A DNA stretch of 64,000 nt from Leptodactylus fallax (taxonomy: Eukaryota > Chordata > Amphibia > Anura > Leptodactylidae): positions 1,564,501-1,628,500 of the forward strand of contig CAMRHE010000355.1 in NCBI GenBank assembly GCA_947044405.1, read 5' to 3'. A program made the position numbers and the translations under genes. Below the pieces are notes generated by a model that worked only from the letters and a program-made list of their open reading frames with translations, was not told the DNA's origin and made no database searches. Below, piece by piece: positions 1-10,920 of this stretch (positions are counted from its first letter, which is position 1; each line of letters begins with the position of its first letter).

Positions 1-1706
1 GATAATACTCATACCCCCCCCCCCAAATAGGGCTACATACGTTATCCTGGGTACACCAGTATCATACATGTGGGCATAAACTGCAGTTTGGGCACACAGC
101 AGGGCGCAGAAGGGAAGGAGCGCTATGTTGCTTTTGAAGCGCAGATTTAGATGTTTGGTATCTGGAACCCCTTAGGGAATGACCCCATTTTGAAAACTGC
201 ACTCCTCAAAGAATTTATCAAGGGGTGTAGTGAGCATTAGTATCCCAGATGTGACTGCACAGCGGATGGTGAACAGCGATTATGTAAGTTGTGCGGAGCA
301 CATTGAGCACACCAAATTCCCTACTATTTCCCCAGTAGTTCCAATGATGGGGGGGGTCACTCTGGGGGTCACTTCTGGTGTCTTTTCCCTTGTAAGCTCT
401 ACATTTGGGTTGTCTCAGCTTATACATTCCCTTCCTGCCGCAACCAGTTTTGTTCTAATGATTTGGCAACTTTTCGGGTTTTTGTCTTCACATTGTACAA
501 GCTATATTTTGTTTATTTTTCTTGTGATTAAGCCATATGAGGGCTTGTTGTTTGCGGGGTGAGATGTATTTTGTAATTATATCATTTCAGGGTGCCTATA
601 ACTTATTGATTAAATTTTATTAACTCTTTCTTGGTGGATTAAAAAAAACCCATCCATTGTGGTATTGCTTTTTACCTTATAATGTTTTTACCGTGCAGCG
701 TACAACATAAGTAGCCAATACCTCATTTATATATTTTTTTTATACGTTACTAGTTTTGCAGAACAAAAACCCATTTGGGGAAAGAAATCAATTATTTTTG
801 CATTGCCATCTTCTGAGATGTGTAGCAATTTTTTTTTCAGTTGACAGAGTTGGTTGAGAGTTTATTTTTTGCAGGACGATCTGTGCTTTTTATTGGTACG
901 GTTTTGGGGCACATATGACTTTTTGTTCACTTTTTATAGCATTTCTTAAGGCAAGATGGTGAAAAATCATTATTTCCTTGCTTTATTAATTATTATTTGT
1001 TTTTTTTCATATGCTTTTTTACTTTTTACTGATGTCCCACTAGGAGACCTGAGCCAGTGATGCTCTGATCACTGGTTCAGCACTATAGACTGCAATACAC
1101 GAGTATTGCAGTCTATAGAGGAAGTCAGCGCTATGCAAACGGATAGCCTGACTTTCTCACTTCCCGACAGGATCAAACAGGTACTGGGGGCTCCAGGCAG
1201 CCTGGGGTCCCTGGCCAGACCCCGTTCTGCAAAAAACACATATCGGCACCCCCCGATCTCGTCGTGGGGGGTGCCGGGGGGGGTACATTTGGCATGACGC
1301 AACCCCTTGGATGCCGCGGTCATGTTTGACCACGGCATCCAAGGGGTTAACCCCCCCCCCCGATCAGAGCTTAGCTCCGATGGGGGTTAAGAAGTAGGGT
1401 GTTAGCTGTCAGTTACAGCTAACACCCGCTCCCGATGCCGATGGGCGGGCAGCTAATATCAGGGAAAATTTGTTACTTCAACAAACTTTCCCTGATATGG
1501 CGGCTACATGATCAGGACCTGAACCTATCTGGTCCTGATCATGTCTCCATGGACCCCAGCAGCTATTAGCGCTGTGTTCACGGAGTTCCTGACCCTTGGG
1601 GAGACCCGATCCCCAATTTAGCAGGGTCCGTTTATAAACATCAGTGCTGCACAAATCCCAGCAAGAACCTACGTTTATATACAGTGGGCGGTCGCGAAGC
1701 GGTTAA
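1..1706. repeat. TTAA-ended interspersed repeat, right part, with serial hairpins
   Basis: The sequence runs in from before the window and ends with GGGCGGTCGCGAAGCGGTTAA at its right edge, so its far end is missing. The interior is AT-rich and then, from about 1083, turns GC-rich with six separate inverted repeats (1083-1118, 1245-1275, 1301-1348, 1397-1427, 1456-1498, 1507-1543). A shorter element at 47945-48635 has the same kind of ends, starting TTAACCACTTCC and ending GGAAGCTGTTAA. I read this as a non-autonomous DNA element with TTAA target preference. The open frame at 230-562 has no recognisable domain and is not called a gene. Confidence 0.55.
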
Positions 1707-2923
1707 TGGTCAGGGTCCAGTGTGGCATAACCTCCTCTGATACTAAGGGGCAGAAGCATATCGATGATTGACTCCATTAGGTCTTCCTTAGTGAGGATAG
1801 ATTTGCAGGGTACATAACACTGGTTTTCTATGAGCCACTACTCTGCTGTGTTCTACATTCAGAGTCCAAGGTCCACAGCTGAGTGTTTCAGTGAACCGTA
1901 GGGACCTAAGCACCTAAGCAGAAGTTTTCTGAAATGACTGTTAAACTTTAAATGGAGACCTTTCAATTAAAAGGGGCATTTCCACAACAGACATTTATGG
2001 CATACTCATAGTAAATGCCATAAATATCTAATTTTTGCATGATCCACTGATCCCCAACTCTCCTGATACAGTGGCCGAAACCTGTCACATACAGATGTTT
2101 CCCCCCATTCTGTTGTGTTGGAGTTAAGGAAACAGTCAAGCTAGCATGGTCAAAACTGGCAAACAGATGTGGCACCGTTGAGTGTGATGGGGTGTGGGGG
2201 CATTTGCAATCGAGGTTTACTGTAATGACACCTGAATTTTCAGGTTTGAGTCAATAAAAAATTTGATGCACTGTGATGTAATTTTGCTTTTCATTCTGTA
2301 GTATTGTGAACCCTCACTCATCCTTCCTGGCTCATCTCTGTAGGTATAATTGTACCTACTGACCCTGACAATGCACTGCTTGTAATTGGATAATGAGTGA
2401 AATGATCTCACTTGTTTGTGTTGTTTCGGGAACTCCAGTATGTCAGGGCTTGTGCTTTCAGAGTGCTCTATTCTAAAAGACTCTGAGGCTATTCCTTCGG
2501 GGCCTGTTCATTAGTATCTAAAATACCTCCCTGTCTGTAGAAGAAGCCGCAGAGAATAAGACAGAAAACATCTTGTTTTTCATACTTGGGAACTGCAAAC
2601 AGACCATTTGATAAATACATTATTAGGACAGGCTTCTGTGAAGACTAATAGTCTGAAAACTGATACCACCCTTGAAGGCCTGCAAGTACAGATTGGCTTA
2701 TTGTATTCCATATCGCTAGAATGCTATGCTAGAAAAATGTTCATTGAGACTAACAGAAAATTAAAATCGGCAGACGTGATGTGCGGGCCAAAGGTCAGGA
2801 AGATCAGGGGCCTGAATGGAGACTCTCCACAGGATCTGCAGTCAAACGGACAGGTGTGTATATGTTATGTATATGTTATTTTAAACTTTCCAAGGGGATA
2901 AAAAAAACAAGTGGAACACTCTT
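1707..2923. other. No gene seen; unique-looking intergenic DNA
   Basis: I see no coding signal, RNA gene or clear repeat end here. The short open frames (for example 2608-2901) lack recognisable domains and have no splice or codon support. Confidence 0.4.
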
Positions 2924-3030
2924 TTAAGCCAGGACCCCACGTGGCATTTTACAGTCGCTGTGAAGTGGATGGGATTCTAGAGAATCCCATCCACAAATTG
3001 CAAGAAAATCCGCACAGTGGACACGTTACT
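2924..3030 (-). repeat. Fragment of the GGCCCCA-ended short repeat (family G)
   Basis: It begins with TTAAGCCAGGACCCCACGTG, the inverse of the typical right end of family G. It also carries the family's internal block GATGGGATTCTAGAGAATCC, followed by ATCCAC. Only the terminal part, about 107 bp, is present. Longer copies are at 20695-21040, 22456-22790 and 38177-38515. Confidence 0.6.
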
Positions 3031-3648
3031 AAATGACACTGTTACAGAATTCTTGGATTTCAGAGCTGCTTATAAAATGTAGGTTAAGACATATAGTCTC
3101 TATCTAAGCTCATGAAGACAGCGCCCTTCTTACTACTCCAGCCATACAGGCCTTGTCAATCAAACATTATTCAAAGGGAAACTGGAGACTTAATATGACA
3201 AATATCCCAACAAAAGGCCTGTCTGTGCCCAAGATTTATAAAAATAAATGGGCTGATTTATTATGGCAATTTGACGCAATTTGTTTGCACAAGTGAAAAT
3301 ATTTGAGCAATAAAACTTTTTAAGTTTTGTGCCCCATATGCCACTTTCTTCAAAGTGAGGTGTGGTGGGGGCATGTATTGAGAGCTTGACCATCAGCCTC
3401 ATCAGATTTATCATTTATGCCAGTGTTCTAGCATAAAAGATTCCAGAAATCTACTCCAGAAATCTGTCCTGGCTTCATTGCCGAATGGTACATGCCCGGA
3501 GAGCACCACACTCATGTGACTCATTTCTAGGTGTGAGCATAAAGACTGTGGGGATGATTTAACAAGACTGATGTTTTCCATGTCGCTCGGCCCCGCCAGA
3601 GTTTGTCATAAATTAGGTGCATCCTTCAAGGTCCGTGAGCCTTAACAG
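3031..3648. other. No gene seen
   Basis: There is no coding or RNA feature. Around 3240-3420 the phrases GGCTGATTTATTATGG and CATCAGATTTATCATTTATG recall a dispersed repeat edge that is also seen near 10005 and 15985, but I cannot define it. Confidence 0.35.
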
Positions 3649-4442
3649 TTAAAGGGGTTGTCTGGGATAAATGGAAATCCCTACACTAATCTAAACACCC
3701 TCCTACTTTCTAAATAACATAACTAATCAAAAATGTTTATTTACCCATATCCTTGGGGCAGTCATTTGACCACCCCAGGGACGTTTTCTGATTATCCGGT
3801 GACGATACATTTTCCCATTTCCAGAAACGGATCGTCACTACTACTTCCACCCAACCAACCACTCCGTCATACTTACTTTCCAGCCTTCTTCCTGAAGAAC
3901 GACTCCTCCTTCTTTTCTGATTGCTGCTGCTTCTCCCAGCGCTGCTCTGCGCACTGCTGCCGATGATCCACCTTTACTGCGCAGCTACCACGCATGCGCA
4001 GTAGAGGTGGATCGTCGCTACAGAGCAGCGCCGGGAGAAGAGCGCACACCTGCATTATCAGTAAAGAAGGAGGGGCCGTCGCAAAGGAAGATGCCATGGA
4101 AGGAAGAGAGGTAAGTATATAATGAAGACGGGGGTTGGGCTGAGTAAGTAGGGAAGGGGTAGTAGTGGGCGGGATAGCTAGAGAGACAGGGAGGGGGGTG
4201 TATGGGAGAGAGGGAGGGAGAGAAGAAGGAGGGGGAGGAAGGTGAGAGGGGTTAGTGTGGAAGCTACATAGCAGGAAGCTGAACCATGTAAACAAATGCA
4301 GAAGATACCAGGAGCTCCCAGAGACACCCAGAAATAACTCAAAATACGGCTAAAGGTATATGGGCGCATTTATTAACCCATTAATAGTACTAACAGACTT
4401 TTTTTTTTAAAAAAACATGTTTTGCCCAGAAAACCCCTTTAA
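3649..4442. mobile_element. TTAA-bounded inverted-repeat element (T2/Kolobok-like MITE)
   Basis: The left end reads TTAAAGGGGTTGTCTGGG and the right end reads CCCAGAAAACCCCTTTAA, so the termini are inverted repeats that contain TTAA. The centre (about 3936-4031) is a long hairpin around GCGCTGCTCTG and CAGAGCAGCGC with a GCATGCGC core. The element codes for nothing; the 140-residue open frame at 3873-4295 is a shadow of its G-rich strand. From memory, T2-family MITEs of Xenopus have termini of the form TTAAAGG plus purines, which fits. A piggyBac-mobilised element is the alternative. Confidence 0.65.
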
Positions 4443-5917
4443 GGGGGTGCAACTAATTTAGACTGCAAAATATTTATCATCCAGATCTGACTTTATGAAG
4501 TCTGTCTCACTTTGTACTGTCTTTTAGGCAGTATTAGTAAATCTGTTGTACTAGCAAGTTTCATGTAACCATTCTATTGTGGCCTAATATCCAAAGAAAA
4601 AGAAAACTAATATTTGATAGTCCGCCATCATTGTATCAGGTCCTACTGATGATTGATGTTGAATATGGAAAAAAATATTCTATATAGTACAATGTGATTC
4701 CATTTAACTGGTTGTGCTCGTCCAAACAAACTGTGCACTATGTAGAATAAGGCTTGCAATGCACAGTTGCCATTTACTTAGGCTGCTATTGTCAATCCAG
4801 GTACAATACACCTGCATGCACCACAGGATTAATGTGGATTTCATGGTCCTGTGCACTGAGCAGCCAGCATTGTGTAACTAATTATGAGCTTAGTTTAGCA
4901 CCATCAGCAGACGCTAGACAAATGAATGTTTCCTGTAAAATGACAGATGGATCACAAGGTGTATTACTGGGCTCATAGAAAGGTATTGTATCACCTGTGT
5001 AGTGTGACTTTCTAATTTTGTTCTCTACTGGCACATTTACAATGTTTATACATCTGTGAATATTAGTAGGTGAGTAGTACAAATGATTAGAAGTATTTTC
5101 ATGACCTTTCAAAACTGAGAGCTATTACTACAGCACTGCTTACCTTATAAAAAGATTCTTTAAAAACTCTTGTGTCATATGCAAAATTGGGCCCCAAGTG
5201 TCGGGTGGACGTTAACCAGACCACCTAAGTACCCTGTTGGGCCAGCCCTAGTTCATTGACTGAAATGGTTGGCACATCCTACAATGCTTTTGCAGAGTGA
5301 GTTTTCCCTTCTGTGGGCAGTGGATTTATTTTTGTCCTGCACATGTGCCAGTCATAGAGCTGACTTCTGAGTCATCAAAACCAAAACTTGGGCAGAACAG
5401 GTATGAAAAACACAAGGTAAAACACACTACACATATGCTGGTTTCCTTCTGCATCAGACAGCACAAGAATTTTGTAGCAAAATGTGGATGACATAGGAAG
5501 AATCATCCAAGTACATTAATGGATGAGGGCTGGCTTAAAAGGAAAACTGGATGATCTGGTAATGCCCAATTGAAACTTGGGATCCAATATACATAAAGTG
5601 TTGGAGGAACTTGGTAATAGGGTGCTGTAAAGGAACCGAACACACACTTATGTTGCTGAATTCTTTACATTTAGAATGATGAGAAAGGATAGTCTCACTC
5701 GCAGAGGATGGAAAGAAAAATACATTTATCATTCTCTAGTACTATCAAATCACTATTAAACACATTAAACACATACAAAAGCCACAAATTATATACAATA
5801 TAGCACTGTATTCCTATATGCCATTTGCATAAAAATCCATAAGAAAATTATATTGCTCATAATGCAGTTCACAAGTATGGTAAAGTGACCCCCCCCCCAA
5901 AAAAAATAAGCTTCAAT
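4443..5917. other. No gene seen
   Basis: This is AT-rich intergenic sequence. I recognise no coding segment, RNA or repeat boundary in it. Confidence 0.4.
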
Positions 5918-6300
5918 TTAAAGGGGTTGCCCAGTGGGGAAAATATTTTTAAATCCAAGCACTCGCCACAATATAATATCTTCATGCTTTATTGTTCATT
6001 CTTAAAAAAACAGCAGCTTTTGGGAGGACATAAGCAAACATTGACATGGTGTCAGACTGTATCGCGCTTGTCTGTGCTTCCTCTGACTACAAACCTTTGC
6101 CTCCGTGTAGCACACTTTATGTGCATCACGGCCCATCACTATAGTAACCAATTTGGCATCCCGACCCCCCTTTGCATACTCTAAATGTTATTCCCATGTG
6201 ACCGTATTTAGTCCACGTGACTTGCGCCAGGAAAACTAAAACACCGCCATTGTTTTTCAAGCAGAGGATGACGAGTGCCAATCAGAGAGTAAGGATACGT
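5918..6300. repeat. Left end of a TTAAAGGGGTTG-type element, right end not found
   Basis: The start TTAAAGGGGTTGCCCAG matches the terminal motif of the complete element at 3649-4442. No matching inverted end is visible before the LINE remnant that follows, so this is probably a broken copy. The right limit is arbitrary. Confidence 0.4.
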
Positions 6301-6369
6301 GTCTGCACCACGATCCCTGTGCCACAATCTCGCAAAATAATATAATAGATACAGTATAATGGTGACTAT

Positions 6370-7605
6370 TCTCTTCTTATTCTTCTGGTTCTCTCAGCAG
6401 CATTTGACACTGTTGACCACCAATTCCTCCTCGCTATGCTCCACTTTGTTGGCCTGACACTGCGCTCTCTTGTTTCTCCTCATATCTCTCAGAACACACT
6501 TTCAGTGTATCATTTTCAGGCTCTGTCTCATCCCCTCTTCCCCTTGCTGTTGGGGTTCCTCAGGGCTCGGTCCTAGGCCCCCTGCTCTTCCCTCTCTACA
6601 CAGTCCCTATTGGACAAACCATCTTTATGCACTACTACAGAGCACCAGTCTGTCTCTCTGCTGTCTCAAATATCATGTCTTCACTTTATCTGAAACTGAA
6701 TTTCTCAAAGATGGAACTACTGCTGTTTCCACCATCTAACAGATCTAACCCTGATATCTCTATTTCAGTCTCCAGCCTTACCATAACTCCTAGGCAGTAT
6801 GCCCGCTGCCTCAGGGTTAAGTATGACTCAGACGTTTCCTTCAACCCCCCATATCCAGTCACTCGCACGCTCATGTCATCTTCACCTCAAAAACATCTCC
6901 AGAATCCGCCCTTTCCTTACCACAGAAACGTTAGAGACCCTTATTGTCGCCCTGATTCACTCTCGACTTGACTACTGTAATTCCGGTCTTCCCCTTCCCA
7001 AACTCTCTCCTCTACAATCTATTCTGAATGCAGTGACCAGGCTCATCTATCAGTCTAGACTACAGCGATACCTCTGGTCTGTGTCAGTCATTACATTGGC
7101 TGCCTATTCAATACAAAATACAATATAAACTTATCACCCTCATCCACAAGGCTCTCTATAATCTTTACAGACAGGCCTATCACAATTCCTAATGTGAACC
7201 CTTCCACAGTTAGAATCCCTAAAACTGACCCTCCTCTAGTTCTCTGTTCATGCTCCCATATTACCCTATGGGATATGATGCCGTATCACACTGTAACTTA
7301 ATATGTCCAGGTACCATCTGCACATTAAAGTACACTGACTGGTGACGGCTCATACAGCTTTAGTTATGTGTAATGAAAGTAACCTCTATCACAAAAATGG
7401 CTGGACCACTGTATAAGCAATTCTACCTTCGATGCCGCCCCTGCTACCTCTTAGATTGTAATTCTTACTAGCAGGGTTCTCAGTCCCATGGTTTGAACTG
7501 ACTATTTCTCTGTAATGTCTCTTTTTGTCTGTACTTGAACCCTACAATTTGTAAACTGCTGCGGAATATGTTGGCGCTATATAAATAAAATGTATTATTA
7601 TTGTT
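6370..7605 (+). pseudogene. L2/CR1-type LINE reverse transcriptase remnant
   Basis: Reading across frames gives the usual L2/CR1 reverse-transcriptase landmarks in order: [16 protein letters not shown] near 6395, a degraded [13 protein letters not shown] near 6555, [20 protein letters not shown] near 6920-6980, and SLHWLPIQY followed by KLITLIHKALYN near 7095-7160. The YADD segment is missing, so there is a deletion between about 6620 and 6700, and frames shift several times. The 3' end carries TTGGCGCTATATAAATAAA and a short ATT-rich tail, typical of these LINEs. The copy is 5'-truncated and cannot make an enzyme. L2 rather than another CR1-group LINE is my best guess. Confidence 0.8.
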
Positions 7606-7741
7606 CAATTCCAGCAAATTTCAGAACTATTGGATTCCTATTGTGAGCCACACTCATATGTTGTATAAAGCGAGTGGCTCCTTCGCAAATTTCAAATGAC
7701 CATAATTCTGATAAGATCTACAAGGTCTTTCTGCTTTTGCG

Positions 7742-8041
7742 CTGAGCACCACATAGCGGGCTGCAGCCAAAAGAGCCGCGGGAAAAAACGCGTTTTTTCC
7801 CACATCACTTTTCACAGAAAGTCTGCAGAGGTTTCCTCTGCAGACTTTCTGCTTCAATTATACCTATAGGTGAACCACCAGTGTTTCCATAGGTATAATT
7901 GACATGCTCCGATTTCCAAAAACGTAACAGTTTTGGAAATCACAGCATTTCCACTGTGTGTATTTTTCTGCAATGTGTTGATGGGATTCACTAGAATCCT
8001 GTCCACTTTGCAGTGAATGTAAAACGTGGGACTCTGGCCGA
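7742..8041 (+). repeat. Family G short repeat
   Basis: It shows the family's ordered blocks: an entry like CACATAGCGGGCTGCAG, the palindromic TCTGCAGAGGTTTCCTCTGC, the paired TATACCTATAGG and CCATAGGTATAATTGACATG, then GATGGGATTC and CCACTTTGCAG. It is non-coding. The minus-strand frame at 7654-7857 is a family G frame that recurs in other copies. Confidence 0.7.
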
Positions 8042-9047
8042 ATACTTATGAGGGATACTCAATGGTGTCCTTGATGGATTTGTGTCTGTTTTGATAGTGC
8101 CAAGTTTATCACTTATGTTTAACCTTATGTTTCCTTCATCTCAGACAGGAATTGCCCACTCGGTCAATCACTTGCTAAGGTGAAGCAGCGCTGCGGTCAG
8201 TGATCAGCTGAGCAGGCTTTTCTTGATATCTCCAGAAAGCAGAGACCAGCAGGTAAGTGTCATTATGGGAGTTTCTGGGGATTGTGAGTACTGTGTGTTT
8301 TTAACCCATTCTAAGACTTACAAAAAAAAACAAACACTTTCTATTACCTAAGTGGCCATGGCCACCCTCTGGCTATGGGTTTTAAATCTTTCCCTGGTTA
8401 TAAATGTCCATGCAGAAACTGTTTCGTAGAAATGTTTGTAAATATCTTGCAATAACCAATATGGCTTCCATTTTTGAAAAGAAGAAAGTTCAAATACATC
8501 AGTATATAAGCAGTCAATGGTGTATGTAAAATACTGCCTGAGTATAGTGTGTACACTAGGCTTCTTTCTATCTAGAACCGGCTCCTGCTGCTGCCCTAAA
8601 TGCAAATATTGAAGTGCAAGGCAGATTTATATATAGGGATCTACAAAACTTATATGCAGTCACTTTCTGTTAGCCAAAAGTGATGAATCTGCTTTTACGG
8701 AAGCTCTACATTTTGTCAAGCTGATATGTGGATTTTCACGGCAATGCTCAGAATATATTAACTAAGTGATTTCTATACATTTTCATTAGCAAAAATCCTC
8801 ATGCATTATCATTTCATTCCACCTTCTTTTCTGCTGAGCAGGAGGTCCTCTCTGCCAATTTATTTTTAAGCCATTCTGCTTAAGGAAAGTGCACAGCAGT
8901 GCTGAAAATAATACCATCAGCTGAATTGTTGACCTATTATTTAATTTCCGCATGGCACCGGCTGACAATAATTTTACAGTAAAGGTAAGCAACACAGGCA
9001 CTTCAGTTATATGATGCTCAGTAAAAGAGAGTCAATGGGGCAGTTCT
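8042..9047. other. No gene seen
   Basis: I find no coding or RNA feature. The stretch near 8150-8265 (CAGCGCTGCGGTCAGTGATC) looks like the interior of a short DNA element, but I see no ends. Confidence 0.35.
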
Positions 9048-9176
9048 ATTAAAAAGGTCTAAAAGCAAAACTGTCACGATGCAGCTTTCATTTTTCAGGA
9101 GCAGAATACAAAACGAAAGTGCTGTGTTTGGCTGTTACGGGCGACTAAGACAGTTTTGCTTTTAGACCATTTTAAT
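9048..9176. repeat. Foldback with 28-bp arms
   Basis: The left arm (9048-9075) and right arm (9149-9176) are near-perfect inverted copies built around GGTCTAAAAGCAAAACTGTC. The loop is about 73 bp. It directly abuts the GTTCACACC element on its right. Confidence 0.75.
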
Positions 9177-9410
9177 AAGGCTAGGTTCACACCTGCGCCT
9201 GGTCCCCGCCTGGGAATTCCGTTCCCCATTCCGCTTTAAAAATGCGAAGAGAAAAGTCCTGCAAGCAGCACTTTCCTCTATACATTTTCTGCCCTTTTCG
9301 GGTGGAAACCCGGCGGACTCCATTATAGCCTATGGGGTCCGCGGGTTTCCAAAGGTAACCGCTTTTTAAAGTGGATTAGGAAACCCGAACGCAGGTGTGA
9401 ACCTGGCGTA
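9177..9410. mobile_element. GTTCACACC-ended short element
   Basis: The ends are inverted: GGCTAGGTTCACACCTGCG on the left and CGCAGGTGTGAACCTGGCG on the right. The interior carries GGACTCCATTATAGCCTATG and GGGTTTCC blocks shared with copies at 32093-32252, 40951-41181 and 45895-46075. It is non-coding. Confidence 0.7.
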
Positions 9411-10030
9411 AATATGCCCCAATTAATTAATTTTTTTTGTGAAAAATGTCTCAATTTAACACAGATTTATTTTAACACAAGTTCATATAAGAACACATTA
9501 TTATTAGTTATTACATTGCTGCTATTACAATTTTAAGTGGACCTCTACAGTAGTGCTTAAGTTTTCACTTATTAGTATGGAATTACCGTTTCCAAGCACT
9601 CTGATTTTGTATGAAATAAAGGAATAAAGAGGTGCAACAAAGGTATATGAAGATGTATGCAGGGCTGGCGTTGGTGGGGGCAACTTTAGGATCTCATTCT
9701 CTGGCCTATTGAAGCTGTTAGGTGTGCACATTGTTCATCCCCTCAGAATCCATAACACTGTAAGCCACTGGACTATATTAATGGCAATGTCTGTCATATT
9801 ACAGCAATTTGGGTCTTCAGCATTAGAAAAAAAGACTTCTCAATTTTACATGGACAGTTTGACCTGCAATAAACATTCAATATTGGTGTTAAATACTTTT
9901 CCACAAAATTTACCTTTGTGCATCTCACATTTTATTCTACTGCAAATACTTGTATTTCCCAGAAATTATTAGATGAAAATTATTTCAGATACAATGGGTC
10001 AGATTTACTACAGGGATGACAACAATAAAT
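9411..10030. other. No gene seen
   Basis: This is AT-rich DNA without a recognisable feature. Short open frames on both strands have no domain. Confidence 0.35.
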
Positions 10031-10226
10031 GTGTAAGGCTAAGGTCCCAAGTTGCGGAAAAGCAGCTTTTTTTGTTGCATAATTTGCTTAAGTTTTTTGA
10101 GACAAAGCCAGGAGTGGATTGAGAAGAAGGTAGAAGTATAAGACCTTCCTATATTTTTCCCATTCCTTTTGAAGCCACTCTAGACTCTGCAACACAAGCT
10201 TTTCAGCAATGTGTGGCCTCAGCCTT
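10031..10226. repeat. Short repeat related to family G (subfamily G2)
   Basis: The ends are TAAGGCTAAGGTCCCA and TGTGGCCTCAGCCTTA, roughly inverted. The diagnostic interior is the block around GACAAAGCCAGGAGTGGATT. Relatives lie at 18118-18346, 19040-19162 and 21050-21214. Confidence 0.6.
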
Positions 10227-10724
10227 AGGCAGGGTTCACACTAACGTTGATGTCCGTTATGATAGTGTCCGTTAAAAAAAAAAAAAAAAAAAAAAAAAAG
10301 GGACACCTATCATAACAGACATTAACGGACACTAACTGAAGTTAATGTGTCTGTTTTTTATGCTTTCTGAGCATGCATAGAAAAAAACGGACAGTAATAA
10401 TGGACAGTATAACGGACATAAATGGACATAAACGGACGTTACCCATAGACTTTTAATGTTAAAAAATAACGGACACTTGACATCCGTCATGAAACCGTTT
10501 TTTTTTAACGGGCACAAAAGTCCTGCATATAGGATTTTTTTTGTCCGCAAAAAAAACAAAAAACGGACATGTGACGGATTGGATGTAAACAGACACAAGA
10601 TAAAATCCCAATGAAGTGAATGGAAATTTTAACATATTTATGATGGTTTAGCTAGTGTCTGTTGCTATAATCTTGTAACGGACACTACTGACGGTCACCA
10701 ACGGTAGTGTGAATGACCCCTTAA
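10225..10724. mobile_element. GTTCACAC-ended element rich in the octamer AACGGACA
   Basis: The left end is TTAGGCAGGGTTCACACTA and the right end is TAGTGTGAATGACCCCTTAA, imperfect inverted repeats. The interior repeats AACGGACA-like words on both strands, around a poly-A run at 10266-10299. It shares only its terminal GTTCACAC word with the other short elements here. Confidence 0.6.
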
Positions 10725-10920
10725 TAGGTTTTGTCAATTAACAAAATTAAGTGAAAAAACTAAAAAGAAATCCAAATCAAATTAATATCTTGCATGGCCA
10801 GCCTTTGCCTTCAAACAGCTTCAATTCTTCTAGATACACTTGTACACAGTGTTTCAAAGAACTTGGCAAGGAGGTTAGTCCAAACATCTTGGAGAACTCT
10901 CTATAGATCTTCTGTGTGTA

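Noticed and set aside
230..562. 110-residue frame near the window start
   Set aside because: It lies in an interspersed repeat and shows no domain; the hydrophobic text follows from T-rich DNA.
3873..4295. 140-residue minus-strand frame rich in Pro, Ser and Leu
   Set aside because: It is the complement of a purine-rich tract within a TTAA element, with no domain.
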